Shown: positions 35,721 to 44,230 of the stretch, piece after piece
How positions within the stretch are numbered: the stretch's first letter is position 1
Layout of the letters: each line of letters begins with the position of its first letter
Source of the DNA: Spongiactinospora rosea
GTDB taxonomy: Bacteria > Actinomycetota > Actinomycetes > Streptosporangiales > Streptosporangiaceae
Direction of reading: 5' to 3'
NCBI RefSeq assembly: GCF_003315795.1
Contig: NZ_QMEY01000012.1
Coordinates: 62,001-126,000, forward strand
Length of the DNA: 64,000 nucleotides
The notes under the pieces: model-generated
Seen by the model: the letters and a program-made list of their open reading frames with translations, nothing else
What the model was told of the DNA's origin: nothing
Databases searched by the model: none
Position numbers and translations under genes: made by a program

Positions 35721-37553
35721 ATGCCCGAGCGTGACCTCCGCTACCTGGCCGACCTGGCGGCGCAGCTCCGCGTGGACGCGGTGCGGGCCTCGTCCGCCGC
35801 CGGGTCCGGTCACCCGACCTCGTCGATGTCGGCGGCGGACCTGATGGCCGTGCTGCTCGCCTGCCACCTGCGCTACGACTTCGACGATCCGCACGCCCCC
35901 GGGAACGACCACCTGATCTTCTCCAAGGGACACGCCTCGCCGCTGCTCTACGCGCTCTACAAGGCGGCGGGCGCGATCTCCGACGAGGAGCTGCTGAGCT
36001 TTCGCAAGCACGGCAGCCGGCTGGAGGGCCATCCCACCCCGCGGCTGCCGTGGGTGGACGTGGCCACCGGCTCGCTCGGGCAGGGACTGCCGGTCGGTGT
36101 GGGCGTCGCGATGGCCGGACGGCGGCTGGATCGCGTCCCGTACCACGTGTGGGTGTTGTGCGGGGACAGTGAGCTGGCCGAAGGGTCCATCTGGGAGGCA
36201 GCCGAGCAGGCGGGGTACGAGGGCCTGGCCAACCTGACCGCCATCGTGGACGTGAACCGCCTGGGCCAGCGCGGGCCGACCCGGCACGGCTGGGACACCG
36301 GCGCGTACGCCCGCAGGATGTGCGCCTTCGGCTGGCACACCGTGGAGATCGACGGGCACGACCCCGGGCAGATCGACTACGCGCTGTCCGACGCCCGCAA
36401 CGTCCGCAGGCGGCCCACCGCGATCCTGGCCAGGACGCGCAAGGGCGAGGGCGTCTCGGCGGTCGAGGACCGCGAGGGCGCGCACGGCAAGCCGCTGGCC
36501 GACGCCGAGCAGGCCATCGAGGAACTGGGCGGGCTGCGGGAGACGATCCGCGTGCAGGTGAACCCGCCCGAGCCGGTCAAGGAGCCCGACGGGGTGCCGC
36601 ACTCACCGCTGAAGCTGCCGGTGTTCGAGCTGGGCGACGACGTGGCCACCCGCTCGGCGTTCGGGGAGGCGCTGGCCGCGCTGGGCTCGGCGCGCGGCGA
36701 CGTGGTCGCGCTGGACGGCGAGGTCGCCGACTCCACCAAGGCCCAGGCGTTCGCTGACGCCCATCCGGACCGGTTCTTCGAGTTCTTCATCGCCGAGCAG
36801 CAGATGGTGGCGGCGGCGGTGGGCATGCAGGTCCGGGGGTGGGTGCCGTTCGCGGCGACGTTCGCGGCGTTCCTGACCCGGGCGGCCGACTTCATCCGCA
36901 TGGCGGCGGTGAGCCGGGCCGACGTACGGCTGGTCGGCTCGCACTCCGGGGTGGAGATCGGCCAGGACGGCCCTTCGCAGATGGGCCTTGAGGACCTGTC
37001 GATGATGCGCGCGGTGTACGGGAGCACGGTCCTCTACCCGTGCGACGCGAACCAGACCGCCAAGCTGGTGACCGCGATGGCCGACCGGCCGGGAGTGAGC
37101 TACCTGCGCACCACGCGCGGCGCGACCCCGGTGATCTACGACGCGGACGAGGACTTCCCGATCGGCCGGTGCCGGGTGCTGCGCGCCTCCCCCGACGACC
37201 TGGCGACGATCGTCGCCGCCGGGGTGACCGTGCACGAGGCGCTGGCGGCGGCCGGCGAACTGGCCGAGGAGGGCATCCGGGTCGGGGTGATCGACCTCTA
37301 CTCCGTCAAGCCGCTGGACATCGAGGCGCTGCGGGCGGCGGCCACCACCACGGGCAACCTGATCACCGTGGAGGACCACTGGCCGGAGGGCGGGCTGGGC
37401 GAGGCGGTGCTGTCGGCCGTGGCGGACCTCGGGCCGCGAGTCATCAAGCTGGCGGTGCGCCAGATGCCCGGTTCGGCCACCCCGCGCGAGCAGTTGCGCG
37501 ACGCGGGCATCGACCGCACCGCGATCCGGGACGCCGTCAAGCGCCTGCGGTGA
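35721..37553 (+). CDS. tkt: Transketolase
   Basis: 610 residues joining both halves of transketolase: thiamine-diphosphate-binding N-terminal domain with SAAGSGHPTSSMSAADL, FSKGHASPLLYAL, GDSELAEGSIWEA and VDVNRLGQRG; then the pyrimidine-binding domain (IAEQQMVAAAVGM, SHSGVEIGQDGPSQMGLED); then the C-terminal domain (VGVIDLYSVKPLD, TVEDHW). It moves two-carbon units between sugar phosphates in the pentose phosphate pathway. It is shorter than the ~700-residue housekeeping enzyme, so it is probably a paralogue. Confidence 0.9.
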   Translation: MPERDLRYLADLAAQLRVDAVRASSAAGSGHPTSSMSAADLMAVLLACHLRYDFDDPHAPGNDHLIFSKGHASPLLYALYKAAGAISDEELLSFRKHGSRLEGHPTPRLPWVDVATGSLGQGLPVGVGVAMAGRRLDRVPYHVWVLCGDSELAEGSIWEAAEQAGYEGLANLTAIVDVNRLGQRGPTRHGWDTGAYARRMCAFGWHTVEIDGHDPGQIDYALSDARNVRRRPTAILARTRKGEGVSAVEDREGAHGKPLADAEQAIEELGGLRETIRVQVNPPEPVKEPDGVPHSPLKLPVFELGDDVATRSAFGEALAALGSARGDVVALDGEVADSTKAQAFADAHPDRFFEFFIAEQQMVAAAVGMQVRGWVPFAATFAAFLTRAADFIRMAAVSRADVRLVGSHSGVEIGQDGPSQMGLEDLSMMRAVYGSTVLYPCDANQTAKLVTAMADRPGVSYLRTTRGATPVIYDADEDFPIGRCRVLRASPDDLATIVAAGVTVHEALAAAGELAEEGIRVGVIDLYSVKPLDIEALRAAATTTGNLITVEDHWPEGGLGEAVLSAVADLGPRVIKLAVRQMPGSATPREQLRDAGIDRTAIRDAVKRLR

Positions 37554-37586
37554 CAGCGCTCACCACAGGCGCTCGGGCTCAGGGGG

Positions 37587-37991
37587 TCAGCGGCTTCTGG
37601 CCTTGCTGGTGGCCCTTCTGTTGGCCTTCTTGATGGCGTCCACAAGTTCCTTCTTGCTCATCCTGCTGCGTCCGGTGATGTCCAGCCGCTGGGCGGTCGC
37701 GTACAGGTGCTCCTTGGGCGCGCTCGTGTCCACGCCCTCGGCCGTCCTGCCGGGGGCCGGGGTGCTCTTCCTGGCCTGCTTGTCCGAGGGGCCCCTCCGG
37801 CCGCCGGCCTTGCGCTCCCAGTGGTCGCCGACCTTCTCATAGGAGTGCTTGAGGGCGCTGAAGGCGGTCCGGTGGGAGCGGGCGCCCTCGCCGTACTCCT
37901 GCACCGCCGAATCGTGCGCCTTGATCCAGGTCTCCTGCGCCTCCTTCGGCGAGCGCCGCAGGGTGGACGGGAGTTCTTCGCGTGCGGGCAT
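37587..37991 (-). CDS. ChaB-family protein with Rho-N-like tail
   Basis: 134 residues from ATG 37991, which follows GGTGAGGG. Residues 1-65 (REELPSTLRRSPKEAQETWI, then KAHDSAVQEYGEGARSHRTA, KVGDHW) match the ChaB domain. A charged, disordered linker leads to MSKKELVDAIKKANRRATSK, a Rho N-terminal-like nucleic-acid-binding helix pair. Actinobacterial ChaB proteins are cytoplasmic and of unclear role. The gene converges with the transketolase gene. Confidence 0.85.
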   Translation of the reverse strand: MPAREELPSTLRRSPKEAQETWIKAHDSAVQEYGEGARSHRTAFSALKHSYEKVGDHWERKAGGRRGPSDKQARKSTPAPGRTAEGVDTSAPKEHLYATAQRLDITGRSRMSKKELVDAIKKANRRATSKARSR

Positions 37992-38151
37992 CGAACCCTC
38001 ACCTCCACATCGATCGATTCTGTGCCACGACTGCCCGGCCGGTCCGCTCCGAAACAAGCCCCGGATAGAAGGTCATCGAAGCGGGCAGGAGAATGGCTCT
38101 CATGTGCCTCGGCGCACGCGACCACCCCAGCCGACCCGGAGGTGACCGAGT

Positions 38152-38682
38152 TTGACGCCGCCCCCTTCCGACGCGACCCCCATCGTCGTGGTCGGGCTCA
38201 TGGGCTCAGGTAAGACGACCGTGTCCAAGCTGCTGGCCGAACGACTGCATCGCCGGATGCGCGACAGCGACCCCGACATGCGGCGCCGCTACGGCGCCAC
38301 GGCGGCCGAGATGGCCGAACGGCTCGGCCCCGCCGTACTCCACGAGCGGGAGTGGGAGCACCTGCGCGAATCGCTCGCCGACGACCCGCCGTCCGTGATC
38401 GCCGCCGCGGCGAGCACGCTGGACCGCCCCGAGGCCCCCGGCGCGCTCGAACCCGCCCTGGTGGTGTGGCTGGACGCCCCCGACGAGGTGCTGGCCGAGC
38501 GGATGGCGAGCGGCGCGCACCGCCCGCACTTCGAGGCCGACCTGCGCGCGATGCTGGCCAAGCAGCGCGCCCGCCGCGGGCCGGTGCTGGCACAGGTCGC
38601 CGACCTGACCTTCGACGTCGCGGCGCGCAAGCCGGAGGAGGTCGTGGCCGGCGTGCTCGACGCGCTCGGCGTCAAGGACTAG
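38152..38682 (+). CDS. P-loop small-molecule kinase, shikimate/gluconate-kinase-like
   Basis: 176 residues from TTG 38152, chosen because GGAGGTG lies nine bases upstream. The P-loop is GLMGSGKTT near residues 15-23, followed by LHRRMRDSDPDMRRRYGATA (acidic metal and substrate loop) and LDAPDEVLAERMASGAHRPH, resembling the lid of shikimate and gluconate kinases. It should phosphorylate a small hydroxylated metabolite, possibly a sugar acid given the transketolase nearby. Confidence 0.75.
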   Translation: MTPPPSDATPIVVVGLMGSGKTTVSKLLAERLHRRMRDSDPDMRRRYGATAAEMAERLGPAVLHEREWEHLRESLADDPPSVIAAAASTLDRPEAPGALEPALVVWLDAPDEVLAERMASGAHRPHFEADLRAMLAKQRARRGPVLAQVADLTFDVAARKPEEVVAGVLDALGVKD

Positions 38683-38689
38683 CCGAGGC

Positions 38690-39496
38690 TCAGGCCGGGT
38701 GCTCGGCGGCGGCTCCCACCGTCACGCCCGGGACGGGCACCTCCTCGTCCTCGGCGATGTCGGCGACCTCCAGGAAGTCGGCGGCCACGCAGGAGATGTT
38801 GTCGGGACCGCCGCCCTCGTTGGCCAGCTGGATCAGCCGGGTCACCACGTCGCCCAGGTCGTCCAGGCCGGTCAGCACCTCGTGCAGGGCCTCGGGCCCG
38901 AGGACGCTGGTCAGCCCGTCGGAGCAGAGCAGGTAGCGGTCGCCCGGCTCGCCCTCACGGACGCGTACGTCGGGGTCGCCGTCGCCGGTGCCCTCAAGCA
39001 CCCGCAGCAGCATCGAGCGGCGCGGGTGGACCGACGCCTGCTCGGGGGTGATCCGGCCGTCGTCCACGAGGGTCTGCACCAGCGTGTGGTCGTGGGTGAT
39101 CTGGTACAGCGCGCCATCGCGCAGCAGGTAGGCCCGCGAGTCGCCGATGTGCGCGAGGGCGAAGCTGCTGCCCTCCCAGAGCATGGCGGTCAGCGTGGTG
39201 CCCATGCCGCGCAGGCCCGGGTCGTTCTCGGTCATCTCGTAGATGGTGTGGTTGACGTCTTTGACCAGCGACCGCATGGCGCCGTGGAGGTCGACTCCGG
39301 CCGTGGCGGCGCGCAGGCTCTCGTCCAGCGCGGCGACGGCGGCGATGGCGACGGTACTGGCCACCTCGCCGTGGGCGTAGCCGCCCATCCCGTCGGCGAC
39401 GGCGAGCAGCCGGGGACTGGCGTAGGCCGAGTCCTCGTTCTGCTCGCGGCGGCGGCCTACGTCGGAGGCGACGGCGTAGCGCAGGATGTGTGCCAT
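38690..39496 (-). CDS. PP2C-type protein serine/threonine phosphatase
   Basis: 268 residues. The PPM/PP2C metal motifs are all present: ASDVGRRREQNEDSAY, LAVADGMGGYAHGEVAS, ALAHIGDSRAYLLRDGAL, LLCSDGLTSVL and GGPDNISCVA. A soluble cytoplasmic phosphatase is expected. Ser/Thr kinase genes are common partners; a kinase lies two genes away at 41574. Divergent from the methylase-like gene, with an 83-bp shared promoter region. Confidence 0.92.
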   Translation of the reverse strand: MAHILRYAVASDVGRRREQNEDSAYASPRLLAVADGMGGYAHGEVASTVAIAAVAALDESLRAATAGVDLHGAMRSLVKDVNHTIYEMTENDPGLRGMGTTLTAMLWEGSSFALAHIGDSRAYLLRDGALYQITHDHTLVQTLVDDGRITPEQASVHPRRSMLLRVLEGTGDGDPDVRVREGEPGDRYLLCSDGLTSVLGPEALHEVLTGLDDLGDVVTRLIQLANEGGGPDNISCVAADFLEVADIAEDEEVPVPGVTVGAAAEHPA

Positions 39497-39579
39497 GTCA
39501 GTAGTTAATCATTGGTTGAGTCACTTCACAAGCAAGTAGGTCGTAGACCGATGGGACAGGTTGAACTAGTCTGGCGGCC

Positions 39580-41529
39580 ATGAGCAGCGACGCCACCCTT
39601 AACGCGGGCGACATCGCCCGGCTCGCCGGTGTGGGGCGGGCCGCGGTGAGCAACTGGCGCCGCCGCTACGACGACTTTCCGCGCCCGGTGGGCGGCACGG
39701 CGGCCAGCCCGCTCTTCTCGCTGCGCGAGGTCGAGCACTGGCTGCGCGAGAACGGCAAGGCGTTCGAGGTCTCGCTGGGCGACCGGGTGTGGCAGTCGCT
39801 GCGCGGCGCGGGCGATGACCTGCGCCTGCCCGAGCTGGTCGCCAGGGCCGGGGCCGTGCTGCTCTACCTGCACCGCGACCCGGACGGCTGGCGCCGCCTG
39901 GCCCGCGACCCGGCCCTTCCCGGCCTGGCCGCGGCGCTGGAGAAGGCCACCGGCGACCTGCCGCGGGTGCGGCACGAAGGCGACGACCTGGGCCCCGACC
40001 TGGTCCGGCTGCTGGCCGGGCTGGCCGCCGAGCGCGGCGCGGCCGGGGCGTTCGAGCTGATCTGCGAGCGCTATGTGGAGGCCCACTCGCGCGCCCTGGA
40101 CGTGACCCGCGCCGACATCGCCGCCCTGCTGGCCACGCTGATCGGGCCGGAGCCGCGCGTGGTGCTCGATCCGGCGTGCGGCATCGGCACCCTGCTCCTC
40201 ACCGACCGTGGCCAGGACGTGCGGGTGCTCGGGCAGGAGCTGGACGAGACGGCCGCGGTGATCGCGGCCGTCCGCCTGCTGCTGCGCGGAATCCACGCAG
40301 AGATCATTGCAGGAGATGCGCTCACGCGTGACGCGTTCGCGACGACGAGTGCCGACGCGGTGGTATGTCATCCGCCGTTCAACGAGCGGGCGTGGGGCTT
40401 CGACGAGCTGACCGGCGACCCGCGCTGGGAGTACGGCCTGCCGCCGCGCGGCGAGTCGGAGCTGGCCTGGGTGCAGCACTGCCTGGCCAGGGTACGCCCG
40501 GGCGGCACGGTCGCCATCCTGATGCCCCCGGCCGCGGCGAGCCGCCGTTCCGGCCGCCGCATCCGCGGCAACCTGCTGCGCGCCGGGGCGCTGCGCGGCG
40601 TGGTCACGCTGTCGGCCGCCGGGCCCGATGTGTGGCTGCTGCGCCGTCCCGCGCCGGGCGAGCGCCCGCCGTCGGAGCTGCTGCTGATGGACGCGAGCGA
40701 CGATTTCGCCGCCGTCGCGGCGGCCTGGCCCGCACACCTGGCGGGCGCGCCACATGCCGCGGGCGCCGCCGGGCGTACCGTGCGGATCATCGACCTGCTG
40801 GACGACGAGGTGGACGTGAGCCCGGCCAGGCACCGGCCGCGCCGCGACGCGGCCGAGCTGGGCCGCGGGTTCGCCGCCGCCCGCGACGGCTTCCACGCGG
40901 CGCTCGAAGGGCTGCGCGGCGGGCCGCCGGAGCTGCGTACGGCGGGACGCGACCGCGAGCCGCTGATGACGACCGTCGCCGAGCTGGTCAAGGAGGGCGC
41001 GGTGACGGTCCTCCAGGCGCCCTTCAAGATCCCCATGGCGGAGTCCGGCGCCCCGGTGCTGACCGGCGAGGACATCGCCGCGGGCGGGCCGCCGTCCGGC
41101 CGTACCCGGCCGGGTCCCGCGCTGGTGACGCTCGCCGCGGGCGACATCGTGGCCGCGCCGACCGGCGTGGTGCGGGTGGTCGCGGCCGGGACGGGCGCGG
41201 GCGCGGTGCTGGGCCCGCAGCTCACCGCGTACCGGGTCGATCCCGACACGCTCGACGCCGACTTCGTGGCCGGGTTCCTGCGCTTCGCGGGCACCTCGGC
41301 CGCGGCCTCCTCACGCGTTCACCCGGCATCCAGCCGTACCGACGCCCGCCGGGTCCGCGTCCCCCGGCTGCCGCTGCCCGAGCAGCGGGCGTACGGCGGC
41401 GCGTTCCGGGGGCTCATCGCCCTCGCGGACGGGCTGCGCGAGACGGCCGCACTGGGCGAGACGCTGATCCGGCTAGGCTTCGAGGGACTGGTCGACGGTC
41501 ATCTGCTGCCGTGCGACCAGAGGGCGTAG
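39580..41529 (+). CDS. HTH / N6-adenine methylase / specificity-like fusion, HPPF motif
   Basis: 649 residues. Residues 1-60 form a MerR-like helix-turn-helix (GDIARLAGVGRAAVSNWRRR, LFSLREVEHWL). The Rossmann methyltransferase core has motif I VVLDPACGIGTLLL near residue 190-203, but motif IV reads VCHPPFNE with His264 where N6-adenine methylases have Asn/Asp (N/DPPY/F). The C-terminal ~190 residues resemble a type I S-subunit half (VTVLQAPFKI..., ending PRLPLPEQRAYGGAFRGLIA). No restriction gene is adjacent. It could be an inactive DNA-binding relative or a variant methylase. Confidence 0.8.
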   Translation: MSSDATLNAGDIARLAGVGRAAVSNWRRRYDDFPRPVGGTAASPLFSLREVEHWLRENGKAFEVSLGDRVWQSLRGAGDDLRLPELVARAGAVLLYLHRDPDGWRRLARDPALPGLAAALEKATGDLPRVRHEGDDLGPDLVRLLAGLAAERGAAGAFELICERYVEAHSRALDVTRADIAALLATLIGPEPRVVLDPACGIGTLLLTDRGQDVRVLGQELDETAAVIAAVRLLLRGIHAEIIAGDALTRDAFATTSADAVVCHPPFNERAWGFDELTGDPRWEYGLPPRGESELAWVQHCLARVRPGGTVAILMPPAAASRRSGRRIRGNLLRAGALRGVVTLSAAGPDVWLLRRPAPGERPPSELLLMDASDDFAAVAAAWPAHLAGAPHAAGAAGRTVRIIDLLDDEVDVSPARHRPRRDAAELGRGFAAARDGFHAALEGLRGGPPELRTAGRDREPLMTTVAELVKEGAVTVLQAPFKIPMAESGAPVLTGEDIAAGGPPSGRTRPGPALVTLAAGDIVAAPTGVVRVVAAGTGAGAVLGPQLTAYRVDPDTLDADFVAGFLRFAGTSAAASSRVHPASSRTDARRVRVPRLPLPEQRAYGGAFRGLIALADGLRETAALGETLIRLGFEGLVDGHLLPCDQRA

Positions 41530-41573
41530 TTCCGGCTTTGCGAGGTCCCCTGGAAGGCCGCAGGAGGGGTGCG

Positions 41574-42485
41574 ATGGTCATCGCCGACCGCTACGTGCTC
41601 GATGACCTCCCCCTCGGGCAGGGCGGCATGGGCGCGGTCTACGGCGGTCACGACGAACACCTCGACCGCAAGGTGGCGGTGAAGTTCCTGCGCGTGCCCA
41701 TCGAGCACGACGCCGAGCTGGAGCAGCGGTTCATCCGCGAGGCGCGCATCCTGGCCCGGCTGGAGCACCCGGGCGCGCCGGTGCTGTACGACTTCGGCGC
41801 GCACGACCAGCGGCTGTTCCAGGTCATGCAGTTCATCGACGGCGTCACGGTGGCCGACGTGGTCAGCGAGCACGGCCCGCTGCCGGTCCAGTGGGCGGCG
41901 GGCATCGCCGCGCAGGCGTGCGCGGTGCTGGCGGCGGCGCACGCGCTGTCGATCTGCCACCGCGACCTCAAGCCCAACAACCTGATGCTGTGCCCGGACG
42001 GCGACGTGAAGGTCCTCGACTTCGGGCTCGCGGTGCTGCGCGAGGCGGGGGCCGCGCCGTTCACCCGGATCGGGCAGATCCTCGGCACGCCCGCGTACAT
42101 GGCGCCGGAGCAGATCCAGCGCGGGGTGGCGAGCCCGCGCAGCGACCTGTACGCGCTCGGCTGCGTGCTGCACGAGACCCTGACCGGGCGGCCGGTGTTC
42201 GCCGGGCCGACCGAGTACGCCGTGCTCGACGCGCACGTCAACCAGCCGCCGCCCCGGCTGGACGGCGTGCCGCCGGGCCTGGCCGCGCTCGTCACCGGCC
42301 TGCTGGCCAAGCGGCCGGAAGACCGGCCGGAGGACGCCGTGTCCGTCTACGGGCTGCTCGAACCCTATGCGGTGGACCTCCCGGCGCTGCCCGGCTTCCT
42401 GACCCCGCCGTCGGTGGCCTGTCCCGGGCGGATGTACGCGCGGATGGTCGGCCGGGTGCTCGGCGGCGGACGCCGGCTCACCTGA
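41574..42485 (+). CDS. Ser/Thr protein kinase (soluble)
   Basis: 303 residues from ATG 41574 after AGGAGGGG. The canonical kinase set is complete: glycine loop LGQGGMGAVYGG, VAVKFL lysine, HRDLKPNN catalytic loop, VLDFGLAV metal motif, GTPAYMAPEQ activation segment and SDLYALGCVLHETLTG. No transmembrane segment or extracellular sensor follows, only a ~50-residue tail. It begins 44 bases after the methylase-like gene and probably shares its transcript; PP2C upstream could oppose it. Confidence 0.92.
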   Translation: MVIADRYVLDDLPLGQGGMGAVYGGHDEHLDRKVAVKFLRVPIEHDAELEQRFIREARILARLEHPGAPVLYDFGAHDQRLFQVMQFIDGVTVADVVSEHGPLPVQWAAGIAAQACAVLAAAHALSICHRDLKPNNLMLCPDGDVKVLDFGLAVLREAGAAPFTRIGQILGTPAYMAPEQIQRGVASPRSDLYALGCVLHETLTGRPVFAGPTEYAVLDAHVNQPPPRLDGVPPGLAALVTGLLAKRPEDRPEDAVSVYGLLEPYAVDLPALPGFLTPPSVACPGRMYARMVGRVLGGGRRLT

Positions 42486-43313
42486 TCAGTCCCACCAGAA
42501 CGACCAGGCGTTCACCCCGGCGATCTGCTCGGCGTACCCGTGTAGGTCGCCGGGCCCCTGGATGATGCTGTCCGGGCAGAACGCCCAATGCTCGGCGGCG
42601 ACGTGCAGGGCGTGCTCGTGGGTGGCGGGCGGGGCGGCCACGCTCAGCTCCAGGGTGTTGAAGCCCATGGCGACCACCCGCGCGCCGAACCGCTCCTCCC
42701 AGCTCCGCACCACGGCGGCCAGCGGCGGGGTCCACTCGTTGTGGTGCAGCGCGCCCTGCCAGCCCATCACGGCCATGGCGTCGGCGCCCCGGTGCACCGC
42801 GGCCAGGCCGAGCGGCATCCCGCGTTCGGCGAGCACGCCCGCGTACCAGTCGGCGACCTGCTCGGGCGGGGCCATCGGACGGCCTGGCGGGGCGAGACCC
42901 GGGCACTCCACGCCGAACGGGGCAAGCTCCTCGGCCACCTGGTCGGGGTCGGCCTGCGCGCACCAGTCCTCCCAGACTTCGGCCATGAACTGCGCGGGCT
43001 TGTAGTTGTCGATCTCCCCGGGCACGTCGGGCACCAGATGCCCGGCCGACCACGGCTGCACCGACTCATCCAGCAGCACCGGCCACAGGCCGGAGCGCCC
43101 GTGCTCGGCCCGCAGCGCGGACCACAGCCCCGCCGAAGCCGGCTCGTCGCTCATCCAGAAGGCAGGCCGGTCGATGGATCGGAGAGCATCGCCGGGGTCG
43201 GGCCACAGGAAATCCCCGGGTGGGAGATCGACCGCGAGGGACCGGCCCACGCCGCCGTCGGCGAACAGCTCCCCAAGCCCTGCCGGCAGCCCTCCCCGCT
43301 CGCGCTCGTCCAT
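42486..43313 (-). CDS. DUF4253-domain protein
   Basis: About 275 residues from ATG 43313; an upstream ATG at 43337 would add eight. The C-terminal ~110 residues (GMPLGLAAVHRGADAMAVMG, WQGALHHNEW, SWEERFGARVVAMGFNTLEL, HALHVAAEHWAFCPDSI) show the DUF4253 pattern. The domain occurs in soluble, SUKH-like contexts; activity unknown. It ends one base from the kinase stop in convergent orientation. Confidence 0.8.
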   Translation of the reverse strand: MDERERGGLPAGLGELFADGGVGRSLAVDLPPGDFLWPDPGDALRSIDRPAFWMSDEPASAGLWSALRAEHGRSGLWPVLLDESVQPWSAGHLVPDVPGEIDNYKPAQFMAEVWEDWCAQADPDQVAEELAPFGVECPGLAPPGRPMAPPEQVADWYAGVLAERGMPLGLAAVHRGADAMAVMGWQGALHHNEWTPPLAAVVRSWEERFGARVVAMGFNTLELSVAAPPATHEHALHVAAEHWAFCPDSIIQGPGDLHGYAEQIAGVNAWSFWWD

Positions 43314-43360
43314 CCCAACCGTTCCGTTACCGATCACCAGACCATCCCGGCGCAGTCGAG

Positions 43361-44221
43361 ATGGTAGTGCCGTACCGCCGTCGCGCGCTGCCCCAGTACG
43401 CTGGTCCGGTGGAATGGGCCTTCTGTTCCGACGTCGCGGCCTTCCCCGCGGAGGCCGAGCGCAGGCTGCGCGACGACCCGGTCCGCAACACCGTTCCGCT
43501 GACGCTGCTGCTCCGGCTGCGGCTCGGGCAGGCGGTGGGCGGGGGGCTGCTCGGCTGGCTGGCCGACGGCCCGGCGGTGCGCGGCGTCGTCGTGCAGACC
43601 CCGCTCTATCCGCTGGTCATCACCGACGCGCCCGCCGAGTCGCTCGCGCCCCTTGCCGCCGCGCTGCGCGCGCACGACCTGCCGGGGGTGACCGGCCCGG
43701 CGCCGGTGGCGGCGGCGTTCGCGCGGGCCTACGGCCGGCCCGAGTCCGGCCGGATGGACCAGCGGCTCTATCACCTGACCGAGCCGCGTGAGCCGCGCGC
43801 CTCCGGCAGGGCCCGCGCCGCCGTGCCCGGCGATCTCGACCTGCTGGCGGGCTGGTACAAGGCGTTCCTCGACGAGTCGCAGCCGGGCCATCCGGACGAT
43901 GACCCCGTCCCGGGCGTACGCCTCGGCATCGAGCGCGGCGAGCTGTTCGTCTGGGAGGACGACGGCCGTCCGGTCGCGGCGGCCGGGCACACCCCGCCGG
44001 TCGAGTCCACCGCGCGGATCGCTGTCGTCTACACCCCGCCGCACGCCCGCCGCCACGGATACGGCGCGGCGGTCACGTACGCGGCCTCCATGGCCGTGCT
44101 GGCGACCGGCGTGGACCGCGTGCTGCTGTTCACCGACCTGGCCAACCCGACGTCCAACTCGATCTACCAGGCCATCGGCTACCGCCCGGTGGGCGACTAC
44201 GCGCAGATCGTCTTCGGCTGA
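43361..44221 (+). CDS. GNAT-family N-acetyltransferase
   Basis: 286 residues. The N-terminal ~130 residues are a degenerate GNAT-like half (VEWAFCSDVAAFPAEAERRL). The C-terminal half carries the acetyl-CoA site: IAVVYTPPHARRHGYGAAVT (R/Q-x-x-G-x-G/A) and LFTDLANPTSNSIYQAIGYR followed by PVGDYAQIVFG. Substrate unknown. ATG 43361 is used; GTG 43367 is an alternative. Confidence 0.8.
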   Translation: MVVPYRRRALPQYAGPVEWAFCSDVAAFPAEAERRLRDDPVRNTVPLTLLLRLRLGQAVGGGLLGWLADGPAVRGVVVQTPLYPLVITDAPAESLAPLAAALRAHDLPGVTGPAPVAAAFARAYGRPESGRMDQRLYHLTEPREPRASGRARAAVPGDLDLLAGWYKAFLDESQPGHPDDDPVPGVRLGIERGELFVWEDDGRPVAAAGHTPPVESTARIAVVYTPPHARRHGYGAAVTYAASMAVLATGVDRVLLFTDLANPTSNSIYQAIGYRPVGDYAQIVFG

Positions 44222-44230
44222 GCGGGCCCT

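Noticed and set aside
40365-41573. Upstream extension of the Ser/Thr kinase frame
   Set aside because: Shadow of the methylase-like gene; ATG 41574 has a ribosome site and begins the kinase domain directly.
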